A stretch of 64,000 nt of DNA from Lophius americanus (GCA_037951165.1 JBBDHG010000517.1:62001-126000), one strand, 5' to 3'. Shown: positions 24,671-36,870, counted from the first letter of the stretch. Made by a program: numbers and translations. Notes: a model not told the origin generated them from the sequence alone.

Positions 24671-25720
24671 GTAGTGTAGAACTGTGTGTGTAGAACTGTG
24701 TGTGTGTAGAACTCTGTGTGTGTGTAGAACTCTGTGTGTGTAGAACTCTGTGTGTAGAACTCTGTGTGTGTGTAGAACTCTGTGTGTGTAGAACTGTGTG
24801 TGTGTAGAACTGTGTGTGTAGAACTGTGTGTGTAGAACTCTGTGTGTGTAGACCTGTGTGTGTAGAACTGTGTGTGTAGAACTGTGTGTGTGTAGAACTG
24901 TGTGTGTAGAACTGTGTGTGTAGAACTCTGTGTGTGTAGAACTGTGTGTGTAGAACTGTGTGTGTAGAACTGTGTGTGTAGAACTGTGTGTGTAGAACTG
25001 TGTGTGTGTAGAACTCTGTGTGTGTGTAAAACTGTGTGTGTAGAACTGTGTGTGTGTAGAACTGTGTGTGTGTAGAACTGTGTGTGTGTAGAACTCTGTG
25101 TGTGTGTAGAACTGTGTGTGTAGAACTGTGTGTGTGTAGAACTGTGTGTGTAGAACTGTGTGTGTGTAGAACTCTGTGTGTGTAGAACTGTGTGTGTAGA
25201 ACTGTGTGTGTGTAGAACTGTGTGTGTAGAACTGTGTGTGTGTAGAACTGTGTGTGTGTAGAACTGTGTGTGTGTAGAACTCTGTGTGTGTAGAACTGTG
25301 TGTGTGTAGAACTCTGTGTGTGTGTAGAACTGTGTGTGTGTGTAGAACTGTGTGTGTAGAACTGTGTGTGTGTAGAACTCTGTGTGTAGAACTGTGTGTG
25401 TGTAGAACTGTGTGTGTGTGTAGAACTCTGTGTGTAGAACTGTGTGTGTGTGTAGAACTGTGTTGTGTAGAACTGTGTGTGTGTAGAACTCTGTGTGTAG
25501 AACTGTGTGTGTGTGTAGAACTGTGTGTGTGTGTAGAACTCTGTGTGTAGAACTGTGTGTGTGTGTAGAACTGTGTTGTGTAGAACTGTGTGTGTGTAGA
25601 ACTGTGTGTGTAGAACTGTGTGTGTGTAGAACTGTGTGTGTAGAACTGTGTGTGTGTAGAACTGTGTGTGTGTAGAACTATGTGTGTGTGTAGAACTGTG
25701 TGTGTAGAACTGTGTTGTGT
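24671..25720 (-). repeat. TAGAACTGTGTGTG minisatellite
   Basis: A 1.05-kb array of 14-, 16- and 18-bp units that differ by the number of GT steps, with a TAGAACTCTG variant. The 450-codon minus-strand frame (SSTHTQFYTH) is an artefact. Confidence 0.95.
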
Positions 25721-25971
25721 TCTGGTGTTGGGCAGTAACACAGATGTCGGTGGGCAGTGTCTGCCCTGCAGTGACCCCTGGGACTGGACCGCTTCTAAAA
25801 AGACCACAGCTGACAGACCGGCGGTATCGGTGACCCGACCTCTGCAGCTCATGCCAGCGGATATTTTTTCAATTCTACCTTTTATTTTCTCTTTTCTTCA
25901 CCTGATTTATTCTGAGAGTGTTTGAAGCTGTGGAGGTTTAAACTGTAAATACCAGACAGACGAACGTCTCT

Positions 25972-26290
25972 ATGTCTCTCTCCCTCTCTCCCTCCCTCTC
26001 ACTCTCTCTCTCTCTCTCTCTCTCACTCTCTCTCGCTCTCTCTCTCTTCCTCTCACTCTCTCTCACTCTCTCTCTCACTCTCACTCTCTCTCTCTACCCC
26101 ACTCTCTCTCTCTTCCTCTCTTCTTCTCTCTCTCTCTCTCTCCCCCTCACTCTCTCTCTCTCTTCTTCTCACTCTCTCTCTCTCTCCCCCTCACTCCCTC
26201 TCTCTTCCTCTCACTCTCTCTCTGCCCTCCCTCTCTCTCCCTCTCTTCCTCTCACTCTCTCTCCCTTTCTTTCTCTCTCTCTCCCCATCT
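25972..26290. repeat. (CT)n-rich pyrimidine tract
   Basis: About 320 bases of imperfect CTCTCT/CCCT. Long strand-asymmetric polypyrimidine, potentially triplex-forming. Leu-Ser frame is an artefact. Confidence 0.9.
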
Positions 26291-26308
26291 ATATAGACGT
26301 GTTTGAAA

Positions 26309-26530
26309 CTGGTTTCTATCTGTCACAGTGTAAACTGGTTTCTATCTGCCACAGTGTAAACTGGTTTCTATCTGCCACAGTGTAAACTGGTTTCTATCTG
26401 CCACAGTGTAAACTGGTTTCTATCTGTCACAGTGTAAACTGGTTTCTATCTGCCACAGTGTAAACTGGTTTCTATCTGTCACAGTGTAAACTGGTTTCTA
26501 TCTGCCACAGTGTAAACTGGTTTCTATCAG
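26309..26530 (+). repeat. 26-bp minisatellite, nine copies
   Basis: Units of CTGGTTTCTATCTGYCACAG then TGTAAA. They start at 26309, 26335 and so on to a partial copy at 26517. Only C/T at one position varies, so the array is young or homogenised. Confidence 0.9.
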
Positions 26531-27440
26531 AGCTGGTTCCGGTGTAAATGACACGTTACTGACTGTAAGCAGGGATTCACGTTCCAGCGAGGAGGGAAGT
26601 ATCACACGTCAACAGTGGGAAATATCACCTTTACCTGAAGAGGCTCTAACGAGCTAATTGACCTTTTCCCACCGGGGCTCCTCCTCCGCTGCCGGCGGCC
26701 GAGAGGAAACGCCGAAGGGTCTCGTTCTAGAGACTAAAGACGAAGAACTTTTCTTTCTTACTTCTCCAGGCTCTGAATCCAACCGGCTGACTCTCTCCTC
26801 CCTGAGCGCCGGCCTTCCTCTCATCTCCCAGCAGCCTCCTTGTTCCACCTACCCACAAACATCCCCCCCCCCGTGCGTGCCGAGCAGACAGAGGGCAAAC
26901 GTCTCCTTTCATTTACCTCCTCGGTTCTAGTAGAACCGCCCAGCAGGAGAGCAGAACATTTATTAAGCTATTTATAAGTCGTGGTTGGAACATCTACACG
27001 TCAGATGAGATTGCGTTGCGGCCGTCGTGCCGCCGCGTCCCGGACCGTTCGGCGGCGAGGAGGCCGACATTAGAACCTATAAACATCAAAACTCCTCCCC
27101 TTCTGTTCCGGACTCGTGACACGCCGTGGTTCTGAAATCCAAAGTGGATTGCTTTAATGCTCTTTAAAGCGAGTTCCCGTCCGCCGACAGAAGAACGCGG
27201 CGCAAGAAACGTCAAGATGGATCTGGACTCCTCCTCCGGACCCCGGACCCCAACCGCCCCCCCGTCTGAAAACCACTTAGCCACGCTGAGGTGCACTCCG
27301 TCCGTAACGAGACGGAACGCCGCTCGTCCTCTCGCTCCGTTCGGAGAAGCCGCTGTGTCGGAACCGTTGAGTGTAAAAGACGCGGTTGTTTTCTGTCTTT
27401 TGTTTACGGAGGAGGTTCATCGGCGAACCGAGCGTGAAGT
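26531..27440. other. Intergenic unique sequence
   Basis: GC-balanced sequence with overlapping frames on both strands but no recognisable domain. AACGAGCTAATTGACC near 26649-26664 could be a homeodomain site. No gene. Confidence 0.3.
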
Positions 27441-27925
27441 GGAAGAAATATGATTGTGATGGAGCGCGAGCGGTCAGTTAGAGGCGTGTGCTTTCCTGTC
27501 TGTCTTGAGGTCATTTCTTTCCCTCTGTTAGCTCCTCTCTCCTCCCCGTCGGCCCCCCGGACCCGCTTTTATCTCCTTAATTACCCTCCTCGCCAGCCGA
27601 CGCGCGAGTGAAGGAAATGTGTAAACACGAGAATCAAGCGCCGCCGTTTTTGCATAATCTCCGACATCGTCGACACCGGAGGGCAAGGAGGAGATCCGCG
27701 CTTGAAGAAAGGAGGTCCGGATGGTCTGTGGGGTCGACGCCGAGACAAATTGGAGGAAGAGTTTCTGATTGTATCAGCATCATAGATACAAAGAGACAAA
27801 CGTACGACGAGATGCGGCTATTACACGAACGCAATTCGCCGCTGACGATGCTACTATTCTGGAGTCGTAATCGCTGCCGTAGATTCTTCCTGTTATCGCA
27901 ATAAGTCTAAAACTGTTTCTTGGAT
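27441..27925. promoter_or_regulatory. Candidate noncoding element
   Basis: Clean complex sequence including CTCCTTAATTACCC near 27571, AAATTGGAGGAAG and a mild GC excess. No coding support. Regulatory role inferred. Confidence 0.3.
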
Positions 27926-27939
27926 TTTTTTCAAGTTTA

Positions 27940-28060
27940 ACACCCCCATAGACCATAGTGCGAGGAAGAACTGGATTGATTTTGGGAGAGATCGGCCGTA
28001 TAATTCTGACACTGGTCAAATGAAGTCCAGATTTGGTGCGTACGAATAGTGTCAAGAATA
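27940..28060 (+). repeat. Element X fragment
   Basis: Contains CCATAGACCATAGTGCGAGG followed by AAGAACTGGATTGATTTTGG, then AATGAAGTCCAGATTTGGTG. Confidence 0.6.
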
Positions 28061-28074
28061 TCTATCTTCTAAAT

Positions 28075-28425
28075 GACAATATTAATAATAATACATTTAA
28101 CATATACATTTGGATCAAATCTCAAAGTCCTACAAAGCAAAAGCAGAAAAAAGCATTAAAAAAAAAAAAAAACGATATAAAAACATGACCAGAAAGCAGT
28201 AATGTTAATTAAAGTTATAGGTTCTGATAAAAAGGAAAGTTTTAAGTCCTTTTTTAAATGTGTCAGTCATCTGTGGAGCCCTGAGATGGTCAGGGAGGGC
28301 ATTCCACAGACGAGGGGCAGCAGAACAGAAGGCCTGATCACCCATGGTGCTGAGCTTAGTCCGGGGAAGGAGGAGGAGGCGGTATGAGTGGGTAGAGCGG
28401 AGGGATGGTGTTGAATGTTAAATGT
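28075..28425 (+). repeat. Teleost dispersed repeat
   Basis: Contains GGAGCCCTGAGATGGTCAGG, GGCATTCCACAGACGAGGGG, GCAGAACAGAAGGCCTGATC and GGTGCTGAGCTTAGTCCGGG. This is a repeat I recall as scattered across fish genomes; class not assigned. Inserted among element X pieces. Confidence 0.5.
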
Positions 28426-28439
28426 CATATTTAACCCTA

Positions 28440-28815
28440 GTAGTTCATATTTTATTCACTAGGGGGATCTTTAATGGAAAAAAAAACAGTTTCTGGTCTG
28501 TTACTTTGACTTTGTCTAAATTTATCTCCTATGAATCGATTCCAGGAAATCTGTCCTGTTTTATTCCTGAGCTCAGAGAAACCAGTTAACTGTGTTCATC
28601 TTCATCATTCATCGTTTATCTTCATCACAGACTGCTGACTTCATAGAAATAATTAGGTTGACTCAATAAAGACTGTTTGAGATAATTAATGTGTCACATT
28701 TAATTGGAGGAGTTCTATCGGGGGGGGGGGGTTGCTTGTACAACACAGGGGAGTGGGGGCTTTTCAGGGATGTACCCTTGCTGTTGGGGATAATTCTGAC
28801 TTCATCTGGTCATAA
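28440..28815 (+). repeat. Element X 3' part with module B
   Basis: CACTAGGGGGATC, then CTCCTATGAATCGATTCCAGG, then the linker (GACTGTTTGAGATAATTAATG), a G run, and module B (GTACAACACAGGGGAGTGGGGG, ACCCTTGCTGTTGGGG). The same linker is found in the 51.5-52.3 kb copy. Confidence 0.6.
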
Positions 28816-28965
28816 TGTTTTGGACGATCAGTGTTTATATGTTTAGCCTTTTATAATTATTCATCGGAAGTTTTTTAATCCATCACTTATTTTTGTTTTG
28901 GATCTCAATAAACGTTGTTTTTGTTTTTAGAGTGTATTAAGACCATATCTCTATATCTCTATGAA
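28816..28965. other. AT-rich intergenic
   Basis: Short AT-rich stretch. Nothing recognised. Confidence 0.3.
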
Positions 28966-29600
28966 AACGCTTTGGCTCATCTCGCAGCTTTCAAACCTTC
29001 AGGCGCCGACAATTCCAGAAAGCGTGTTTGGCCTTCCATCGGCGTTTTTTTCTTCTTCTTTTCTTTAAGGAAGGACGCCATCTTAATATAGACGTTGTCA
29101 TCCTGGCGCCGGCGACGCGGTTTAACACTAACGCGGGCAGCCAGGCCCGGCTCCGTCAGCGCCTCTTCCTCTAATCGCCGGCGAAGCGCTCCATTGACCG
29201 GGAGAGGAGAGGGGCGGCGGTTTGAGATCGCAGCAGATCTGTCCACAACGCTAATGATCACGCCGCCTCAAATTCCACTAATTAGCCACATGCACGCCGC
29301 TGAAGCTGCTGCTGGTCCTCAGATACACCAGCGTAAACACTGAGCGGGTGCTTTTGGAACGCAGACGTCTTCATCTTCAAGAGAAGATGACCCTCCCCCC
29401 CCCCTCCAGCCCCCAGAGGCTCCTCAGGCCCGCGTTCATGGCACCCAATATAAGTTAAAGACATTCTCATGATTACGGGAGGGGGCGGCGCTGTAATTTA
29501 AACTCTGTTGACATTTACTGTCAAGGGGTATTAATTCACGGGCACCCTCTGCTGCACGGGCTTACTCAGCACCGGCGGGCCGCGGGCTCCGCAGAACCAC
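28966..29600. promoter_or_regulatory. Candidate conserved noncoding element
   Basis: Clean sequence with CTAATGATCACGCC (29250), CCACTAATTAGCCACATGC (29276-29294) and TAATTTAAACTCTG. TAATTAG and TAATGA are homeodomain cores. No coding frame supported. Confidence 0.4.
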
Positions 29601-29890
29601 ACGCTGCCTTTACTGTACTCTTAGCAGATCCCCCCCCCCTCAGCCGGATCAGAGGCGCACAAACCCCCCAACCCAGAGGTCACCGCCAGGAGATGCAGGG
29701 ATGTAGCCTGATGGAATGTCATCTACACAGGTTGTGTCCTCTGAGCGCGGAGAAACACCTTCAGACCGGATCTCGGGCCCGCGGGCCTCATCCAGAATCA
29801 CATTTCTCCAGTCGGTGGAGATATCAGCACATGCTCCGGTTCTGGCGGGACTATAAAGACTCATCAGCTGATCTTCTAAGCTGGTTGGTT
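29601..29890. other. Intergenic
   Basis: Unique sequence with a C run at 29630. No gene. Confidence 0.3.
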
Positions 29891-30075
29891 TCTAGTCAGG
29901 AAAATAGGATTCTTCTTTTTTTCAACGTGATTCATATGAAACCAAATTTGGTCCAAATCGGACCAGCGGTTGAGAAATGATGGCCCGGAAACTAGATAAA
30001 GCTCCCCCTTGTGGCAGAAATATGCAACTGAAACGTCCGAAAATCAGTCCAGTTCTTCCTCGCACTGAGGTCTAT
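29890..30075 (-). repeat. Element X, reverse
   Basis: ACCAAATTTGGTCCAAATCGG, GGTTGAGAAATGATGG, GCTCCCCCTTGTGGCAG and CAGTCCAGTTCTTCCTCGCAC in the usual reverse order. Confidence 0.65.
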
Positions 30076-30434
30076 TGTATTTATTTTTTAGTCAACCAAA
30101 AAGCTTCTCTAACAACAACCGGTTCTGGATGAAAAATGATTCAAATGTGTCTAACAGAGCTTTTAACTGTGGGTTCTGGTGCTGGTGCTGGTGCTGGTGT
30201 GGGTTCTGGACGACATGATTTTGACATGACTACTGAATATCGTGATTGTATGATGGTTTGACTGAACTGAATTATAAAAATGTGTTTTGATGAGGAAGGA
30301 CTTTTATTTTGAAAGGAACTGTTGACCCTGATCCGTGTGCTGCACTGGTGGGTTGGGGAAGTTCACCAAACAGGAAGAGGAAATGATCCTGGTTTCATTA
30401 GTCAGCAATGAAATAAAAACCAGCCCTTTACCGT

Positions 30435-30510
30435 CTCCCCTGAAAAGACTCCAATCCCCTGCGTTGTACCATCAATCCCCCCTGATTGAACTCCTCACAT
30501 TGCTGCTGGT
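30435..30510 (-). repeat. Module B, reverse, solitary
   Basis: CCCTGAAAAGACTCCAATCC, CCTGCGTTGTACCATCAATC and TTGAACTCCTCACA. About 360 bases from the nearest X core. Confidence 0.6.
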
Positions 30511-31284
30511 TATCTCAGTTAATGTTTGTGGGTTGGTTAGTTGGTTAGTTGGTTGGTTAGTTTCCATCATTTCTGATTGGCGAGTTGATTGATTGGACAT
30601 TTTACCCAATTACACAAAACCAGTGGAACCGGTTTCCTTCTGTCTCTAGAAGGGGGCGGGGCTTGAGACCTCCTCTGAGTCTCATTCTACTTAAAACCAC
30701 GTCAATAATTGTAATAACTGTTGTGCTACAAGAATCTCTCCAACCTCCATCAGAGTCCATCAGAACCCGCCTGGGTTTACAATGTGGTGCTTTCACTCCA
30801 CCATCAGGGAATGGAGACGGCGCCGTCAGGCTGTGATGTCGTGTAATTTCCCTGTGACTGAGTGGACCGAGTGGACCGAGTCACCAATCTTCACCATTCG
30901 GGCTCTAGTGCAGCTTGAGTGACGGTTTAAGTCATTATCCCTGGCGGTGGACCCGACCCCCGCCGGTTAAGTTGGACAAATTGATTATTTTGACTCTAGT
31001 TTTTCTTCATCACTAGACAATCGTCCCTCGCTTCAGCGAATCCGACGGACCCCGGAGTAGACGAGCGAAACAGAACCTTCTTCCTGCACAAAGGTGAGCA
31101 GGTGTGACGGGATTCTAAAAACCCGAGCGGCAACGACTCATTTATTACCAAATGAGGATTTAGAACTAAATCAGGAGAAACTGAACTTTTGTGAGAACTT
31201 TGCATTTCTGAGAGTGGAATGTTATAATTATAGAATAAGAGTCCAGCTGCTAGACTCCACCCGGCTGGTGTAAACGATCGTGCT
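30511..31284. other. Intergenic unique sequence
   Basis: GGTTAGTTGGTTAG runs at about 30532-30560 and otherwise unique DNA. No gene recognised. Confidence 0.35.
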
Positions 31285-31561
31285 GATGTGCAAAGGTTGT
31301 CCAGGTGCAGATGTGCAAAGGTTGTCCAGGTGCAGATGTGCAATAGTTGACCAGGTGCAGATGTGCAATGGTTGACCAGGTGCAGATGTGCAAAGGTTGT
31401 CCAGGTGCAGATGTGCAATGGTTGTCCAGGTGCAGATGTGTAATAGTTGACCAGGTGCAGATGTGCAATGGTTGTCCAGGTGCAGATGTGCAATAGTTGA
31501 CCGGGTGCAGATGTGCAATGGTTGACCAGGTGCAGATGTGCAATAGTTGTCCAGGTGCAGA
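31285..31561 (+). repeat. 25-bp minisatellite, about 11 copies
   Basis: Units of GTTGTCCAGGTGCAGATGTG plus CAATA/CAAAG/CAATG. Variation between GTCC and GACC alternates irregularly. Minus-strand frames (HLHLDN, ICTW) are artefacts. Confidence 0.9.
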
Positions 31562-31775
31562 AATAATAGTTTCGTAATAATTATTAAAAAATAACAGCAA
31601 AAGCTAAATAAATAATCTAAGAATAAAAAACATGAAAGTAATTAATCCCAGCCCTCCTCCATTATTAATAATCTTTTATATAAATAATAATAATAATCGA
31701 TTGCTGCCAAGAAAGCGTCTGATTCTGCACAATATTTTATCATTTGCTGCAAAATGCGATTGAGCCTAAACTTAA
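31562..31775. other. AT-rich intergenic
   Basis: AT-rich sequence. Nothing recognised. Confidence 0.3.
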
Positions 31776-32470
31776 AGTCCCTCTTCAGTTTTAGGATGGT
31801 AAATACAAACATTCCACTTGTTGTGATTAAAAGCCGCTTTAGAGGCTAATAGCAAAGATAAAAGTATCTTTGAACGACATTTGGGTTGTAAAAAAATCAA
31901 ACTCCAAACGCACTTCTGCTCCTTCTATTTTAATTAAAAGTTTGAGTGATGGCGATCACCTCCTAGCAGAAAACTTTAGAATATTTCATTCGAAGGATCT
32001 GATCCCTGCCACGGCGAGCGAGCCGGCGCTCACGCTGGCTTCCTAACTGCTGACGCCGCCGGTCAAGCCCGCGATTTCTCTTCCTCTCGGCGGGGGTTTT
32101 CTCGACTCGGAATAGAGAACATTTGCAGGACTTAAATTGGTGGCATTTTGTGGTCTTTAAAAAAAGGGGACTCATTAAAACTGGGCGAGAGGAGCCTTCA
32201 AGTTTCCTCCGTCATTAACGGCGGATCACATACGAATAATTATAGATGTGGGTAAGTTGTGTTGTCAATTTGAGAAAGATGGAGCCGCATAATCCCCGAC
32301 CTCGTAATTGGCCGACGGCCCCCGGAGCGTCATCCCTGTTTTTAATGAGTGCTAGCCGGAGCGGAGGTACGACTCGGCCCAGATGGTCGCCGCTGATAGA
32401 ACACATGATATTACCTCGCTCCTAAATTACCCGGCGCTAATCTCCACACTTTCTTCTCTTTCTTCCTGTT
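31776..32470. promoter_or_regulatory. Candidate conserved noncoding element
   Basis: About 700 clean bases with GTGATTAAAAGCCGC (31822), GGCTAATAGC, CTATTTTAATTAAAAG (31926), GTCATTAACGG (32210) and GAATAATTATAG. High word complexity and homeodomain-like cores with no supported frame. A good regulatory candidate. Confidence 0.4.
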
Positions 32471-32488
32471 GCTTTTAATACGACACTA

Positions 32489-32796
<308 letters not shown>

Positions 32797-32825
32797 TAGA
32801 GCCTTTGTAAACTAGGTCCCCAGAT

Positions 32826-32890
32826 AGCAAGGATCTATCCCTGAAAAGGCCCCAATCCCCTGCGTTCTACATGCAATTCCACGTAATCCA
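32826..32890 (-). repeat. Module B, reverse, solitary
   Basis: ATCCCTGAAAAGGCCCCAATCC then CCTGCGTTCTACATGCAATTCC, immediately beyond the TA tract. Confidence 0.55.
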
Positions 32891-33009
32891 ACAGAAATAC
32901 ATTTTTAAAAAGTCGTTTTCATATTTTCAATGTATTCAAAACATAATTGACTGATTGAAACTAATTTTAAGTTTCGACTATTCTTTTTAAGGAACAGAGC
33001 ATCCAGGTT

Positions 33010-33335
33010 GACATTGTAGTTTAACGCTGTAGTTTGGCAATGTATTTTTACAGTGTAGTTTACAGTCTAGTTTTACAGTGTTCCTTTACAGTGTAGTTAA
33101 ACATTGTAGTATTACAGTGTACTTTTACATTGTAGTTTCACGGTGTAGTTAAACATTGTAGTATTTAAGTGTACTTTTACAGTGTATTTTTTACAGTGTA
33201 GTTAAACATTGTAGTATTACTGTTTACTTTTACAGTGTATTTTTACGGTGTACTTTCACAGTGTATTTTTACAGTGTACTTTTACAGTGTATTTTTACGG
33301 TGTATTTTTACAGTGTACTTTTACAGTGCAGTACA
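33010..33335 (+). repeat. TTTTTACAGTGTA minisatellite
   Basis: Degenerate array of TTTTACAGTGTAGTT and TTTTTACAGTGTACT words, about 12-16 bp each. The repeated word equals the terminal sequence of the CACTGTAAAA MITEs, suggesting the array grew from a MITE end. Confidence 0.75.
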
Positions 33336-34145
33336 TCAGACGCACGTCTTTCCACTTCATTAACTTCATAAGCGTTTATATATTATGAGGATCCGGCCGT
33401 GACGCTGAATTGTGGGCGGAGATTAAACTTCATCTCCGCCTCCTATGAAATCTCAGACGGAACTTTCATTTCTACCTTCACGAGGGACTTTGTTCTCGTT
33501 ACCAGACTCTCGGCGTGATTAAACAGCGGAGGGCGGCGCTCACCGAGGCGTTTCACCACGAAAACTGCGGTCGCCCCGCCGACGGCAGATCAAAAAGCGA
33601 GGAGGAAGAAAACAGAGGCGCGACAGCGTCGAGCCGCGCATGTGGTCGAGGGTTTAAAAAATTAGCAATGCTCAACTGGAACGGAAGTCGCTCGCCGCGC
33701 CGGCCTCAGCAGAGCTCCTCTAATCAGATGTAACTTCTACCGCTGGAACGCCGCGGAGGGAGTTTACAATCAGCTTAACCCCGACTTTTATATTGCGCCC
33801 AGCGGGTCCTTCGCTCCACGGCGACCACTTTCAACACTATTTTGTTATTCTGACTTCACTCGGTTTAATAATCCACACTTCCCCCGTTTTCTGTCCTTTT
33901 TCCCGCGGCCCCCGCCGCACGGCTTTGATGTTTGGAGAACAATGATTGAGGTCGTGAAGTTTATTACACGACTTTAGTGCGGCGGCGGGGGGTTCTGGGA
34001 GTTTATCTGTAAAAGGCAGTTAAACCCACTTCTGTTGGGCTTAAAGTTAAAATATCTTATAATTAAAAGAAAACCAGATAAACTTGAACAGGAAGAGGAA
34101 AAGTTGGAAAGTCTAAAGTTCTATTTATCACCTTAGTCGTGTTTG
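33336..34145. other. Intergenic; possible regulatory block 33490-34020
   Basis: Unique GC-balanced sequence (GGCGTGATTAAACAGC, TTTAATAATCCAC, GATTGAGGTCGTG). No gene. A regulatory element is possible. Confidence 0.3.
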
Positions 34146-34149
34146 TTTA

Positions 34150-34745
34150 CCGCTCAAAAATATGTTGATTATAATGTTGAGATATTAAGTCTAAAAGTCA
34201 ACATGAAAGCTAAACGTTAAATATGAATGTATATGTTAACTTTAAACCTAAATGTTAAATCTTAACCTAAATGTTAAATATACATTTGATGTTCAATCTA
34301 ATAGTAAATGTTAAACATAAGTATTAAATCTAAACCTTAATGTTAAATATTAACCTAAATGTTAAATATACATTTGATGTTCAATCTAAACCTTAAAGCT
34401 AAATCTTAACCTAAATGCTAAATATGAATGTTAATGTTAAATATACATTAAATGTTAAATTTAAACCTGAATTTTGAATGAAAACCTAAATATTAAAGCT
34501 AAACCTAAATGTTAAATATCGATATGAATATTAGAGCTAAACGTAACTCTTGAATCTAAACCTAAATTTCAAATATAAATGCAAATGTGGAATCTAAACC
34601 AAAATGTTCATTATGAACATTAATGTTGAAGCTAAATATACATTTAAAATATAAAAGTAAATGTTAAATCTGAACCTAAATGTTAAATATAAATGTAAAT
34701 CTTGAATCTTAACCTAAATGTTAAATATGAATGTCAATGCTAATA
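34150..34745 (+). repeat. Degenerate TAAATGTTAAATAT repeat
   Basis: Many imperfect units of CTAAATGTTAAATATGAATG and AAACCTAAATG with variable length. A diverged, older minisatellite. Confidence 0.7.
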
Positions 34746-35155
34746 CTGTATATAAAATGTACTATATAGTCATATATCTGCTGTATATTTAATATATATA
34801 TAATATATAATTAGTCATGCACTTATATACTTTATTATAATAAAGATATTCTTACTTTTAAATAAAAAAAAAAGCTCGACGGAAAGTGTTAGCTTAGGTA
34901 GGACAGAAAGGTGGAAGTCACATGACCACACTGGTGGGCTTTGGATCAGCTGCTCCGTGAGTTACGATCAGAACATCTGCTCTGCAGTTAAACCAGTAAA
35001 TACCGCCGATAAATTCTGACCCGTTTGATATTTCACAACAGAGGTTGTCGGAGAATTTGGACGGCATTGCGAAGGATTTAGCGAACTTCCGGCTAAATGT
35101 GCGGGAACAGTTCCCCGGAACCAGTTGTTTTTCTTCCCCTCTGGATCGGGCCAAA
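34746..35155. other. AT-rich then unique intergenic
   Basis: TATAT-rich to 34865, then unique sequence. Two overlapping minus frames have no recognisable domain. Confidence 0.35.
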
Positions 35156-36040
35156 ACACGGCGGGCTTAATTAACTTCTCTGAGAGGTGAAGCCGTTGGC
35201 ACCATCTGCTGTGAGAGAATCACGTTTGAGCGCCTGTCGGAATTATCCCGTTACTCTATGAAAGCGGCTCAGGGCGCAGGAAAAAGCGGCGTCCGGGTTT
35301 GGATGCGCTGGAGCCCTCAGCAGTAAACGGTGTTTTTAATTCCTTATTTCTTTTTAATTCACACGCTGCAGACGTAACAACATCGAACATCGGAAGAAGT
35401 TTCAGATTCCGTCTGAAACGAGACGTAATGTCGGCGACATCGATGATGTCATAGTTGAGACAATTTCAGATTATTTTTTTAATTATTTCTTTTTTCTTGG
35501 TAATATCTGAGAAGGACCACACATCATCGCAATCAAGGCCCGGCTGAACTTGCCCCCAAAAGCCGGGTCATTATTTGATCTTTGTGCATCTTAATCTGAT
35601 TATCTCATTGTGGAGGTAAACTTCAGACTCAATCTTGTTAGCAGCTGGCCACCATGGATTACGACGGCCAGTGAACTGGAAAATGAACTGAGCAGTTCAG
35701 CGTTGGCCTTGCTTTCTTTCCAGATCCTCCCCAGCGCTACTTCAGCTCCTTCTGCTTTTCTTTCTGCTGGCCCTTCAAACGAGATATTATCCTCCTCCTC
35801 CTCCTCCTCCTCCTCCTCCTCCACCCCTTTCTTTACTCCTGATGCTTTAACTAAGTGAGGACAATGGCGTCAAGGAAAAGAAAAAAACATCCTGACCTCT
35901 CTTAAACATTCAGGTTCTGCAGACACACCGCGTTACGAGCAGATCCACCGGCACTCTGGCGCTGAATGGAGTCCATTCTAAGACTTCAGCTGTCGCCGGG
36001 CGGGTTTGTGAGCGGCGACCCAATAGGTCCGGAGAGAGAG
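35156..36040. promoter_or_regulatory. Candidate noncoding elements and (CCT)n
   Basis: 35520-35625 is clean and complex (CATCGCAATCAAGGCCCGG, TCTTAATCTGATTATCTC). A (CCT)n tract at 35790-35824 follows. Short frames are not supported as genes. Confidence 0.35.
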
Positions 36041-36870
36041 GTATGCCTCAATCTTCATCTTAAATGAAGAGGGTTGGTTTTTTGGGTTTTTTGGGGGTTT
36101 TTCTTCCCCCCTCCCCTCCTTAAATTATGCAAATGCCTCAGATGTGTGGTCCTGCTTAAGACACTCAGTTTTGCTTGTGGTCTTATTGCGGTATTGAGTG
36201 CCTTTACAGTGAATGCACACCACAGTCCACGGCACACACAGGAAAAAAAAAAAAAAGCAAAGTCCCCCTAAAGGCTGAAAAGAGTTCAAAGCATTTCAAA
36301 AGACCAAAAAAAAAAGGAAAAAAAAAAAGGACTAAGCTGGGATTCTTTTTTTTTTTTTTTATGTACACTGAAAAGAAGAATAAAATATAAGTTCCCCGCT
36401 ATCGGTGCCCATATTAAAGCATTATGTTTCGACATAAAGGCCTCCTGAAATTCTCCCTGCGCACCATATGCAGAAGAATGAAAGGGGAATAATTTAGAAG
36501 GGCGCCGATTCCTGCAACACGAAGCGCTGAATGCTCTTTTTGACACGCCATTGAGGGAACAAGGAATTCAAAAGGGTTTATATTCGATCAGGTTTTCTGC
36601 CTCAATAGGTTATAATCACCCCTAAAGTATTGAGCACTACACAGAGAAGAGAGCTACTAAGGAGGCTAATCAGCAGGTTTTCTCCCTATTATGGTTCCTC
36701 ATCTGAGGGTAACAGCGCTCAGAAGTGCCCCCTTCTATTGATTATCTGGACCAGAATTTAAATATTAATACACTGCCCTGCCCCGCTTGGCACTCTCTCT
36801 GGAAGCTGGGGCTGCATGGCCAAGCACTCATTCCCCAGATTAAAAACCCCCTCGTTTCTTTTTTTTTAAG
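36041..36870. promoter_or_regulatory. Strong candidate conserved noncoding element
   Basis: 36380-36860 is the most CNE-like block in the desert: long, unique, AT/GC balanced. It includes CATATTAAAGCATTATG, GGAATAATTTAG, GGTTATAATCACC, GCTAATCAGC, TATTGATTATCTGG and AAATATTAATACAC. 36070-36355 is rich in T, G and A homopolymers. No supported coding frame. Confidence 0.5.

Noticed and set aside
24491..25852. 453-codon minus-strand frame rich in SSTHTQFYTH
   Set aside because: It is the translation of the TAGAACTGTGTGTG array; its unique ends are short and domain-free.
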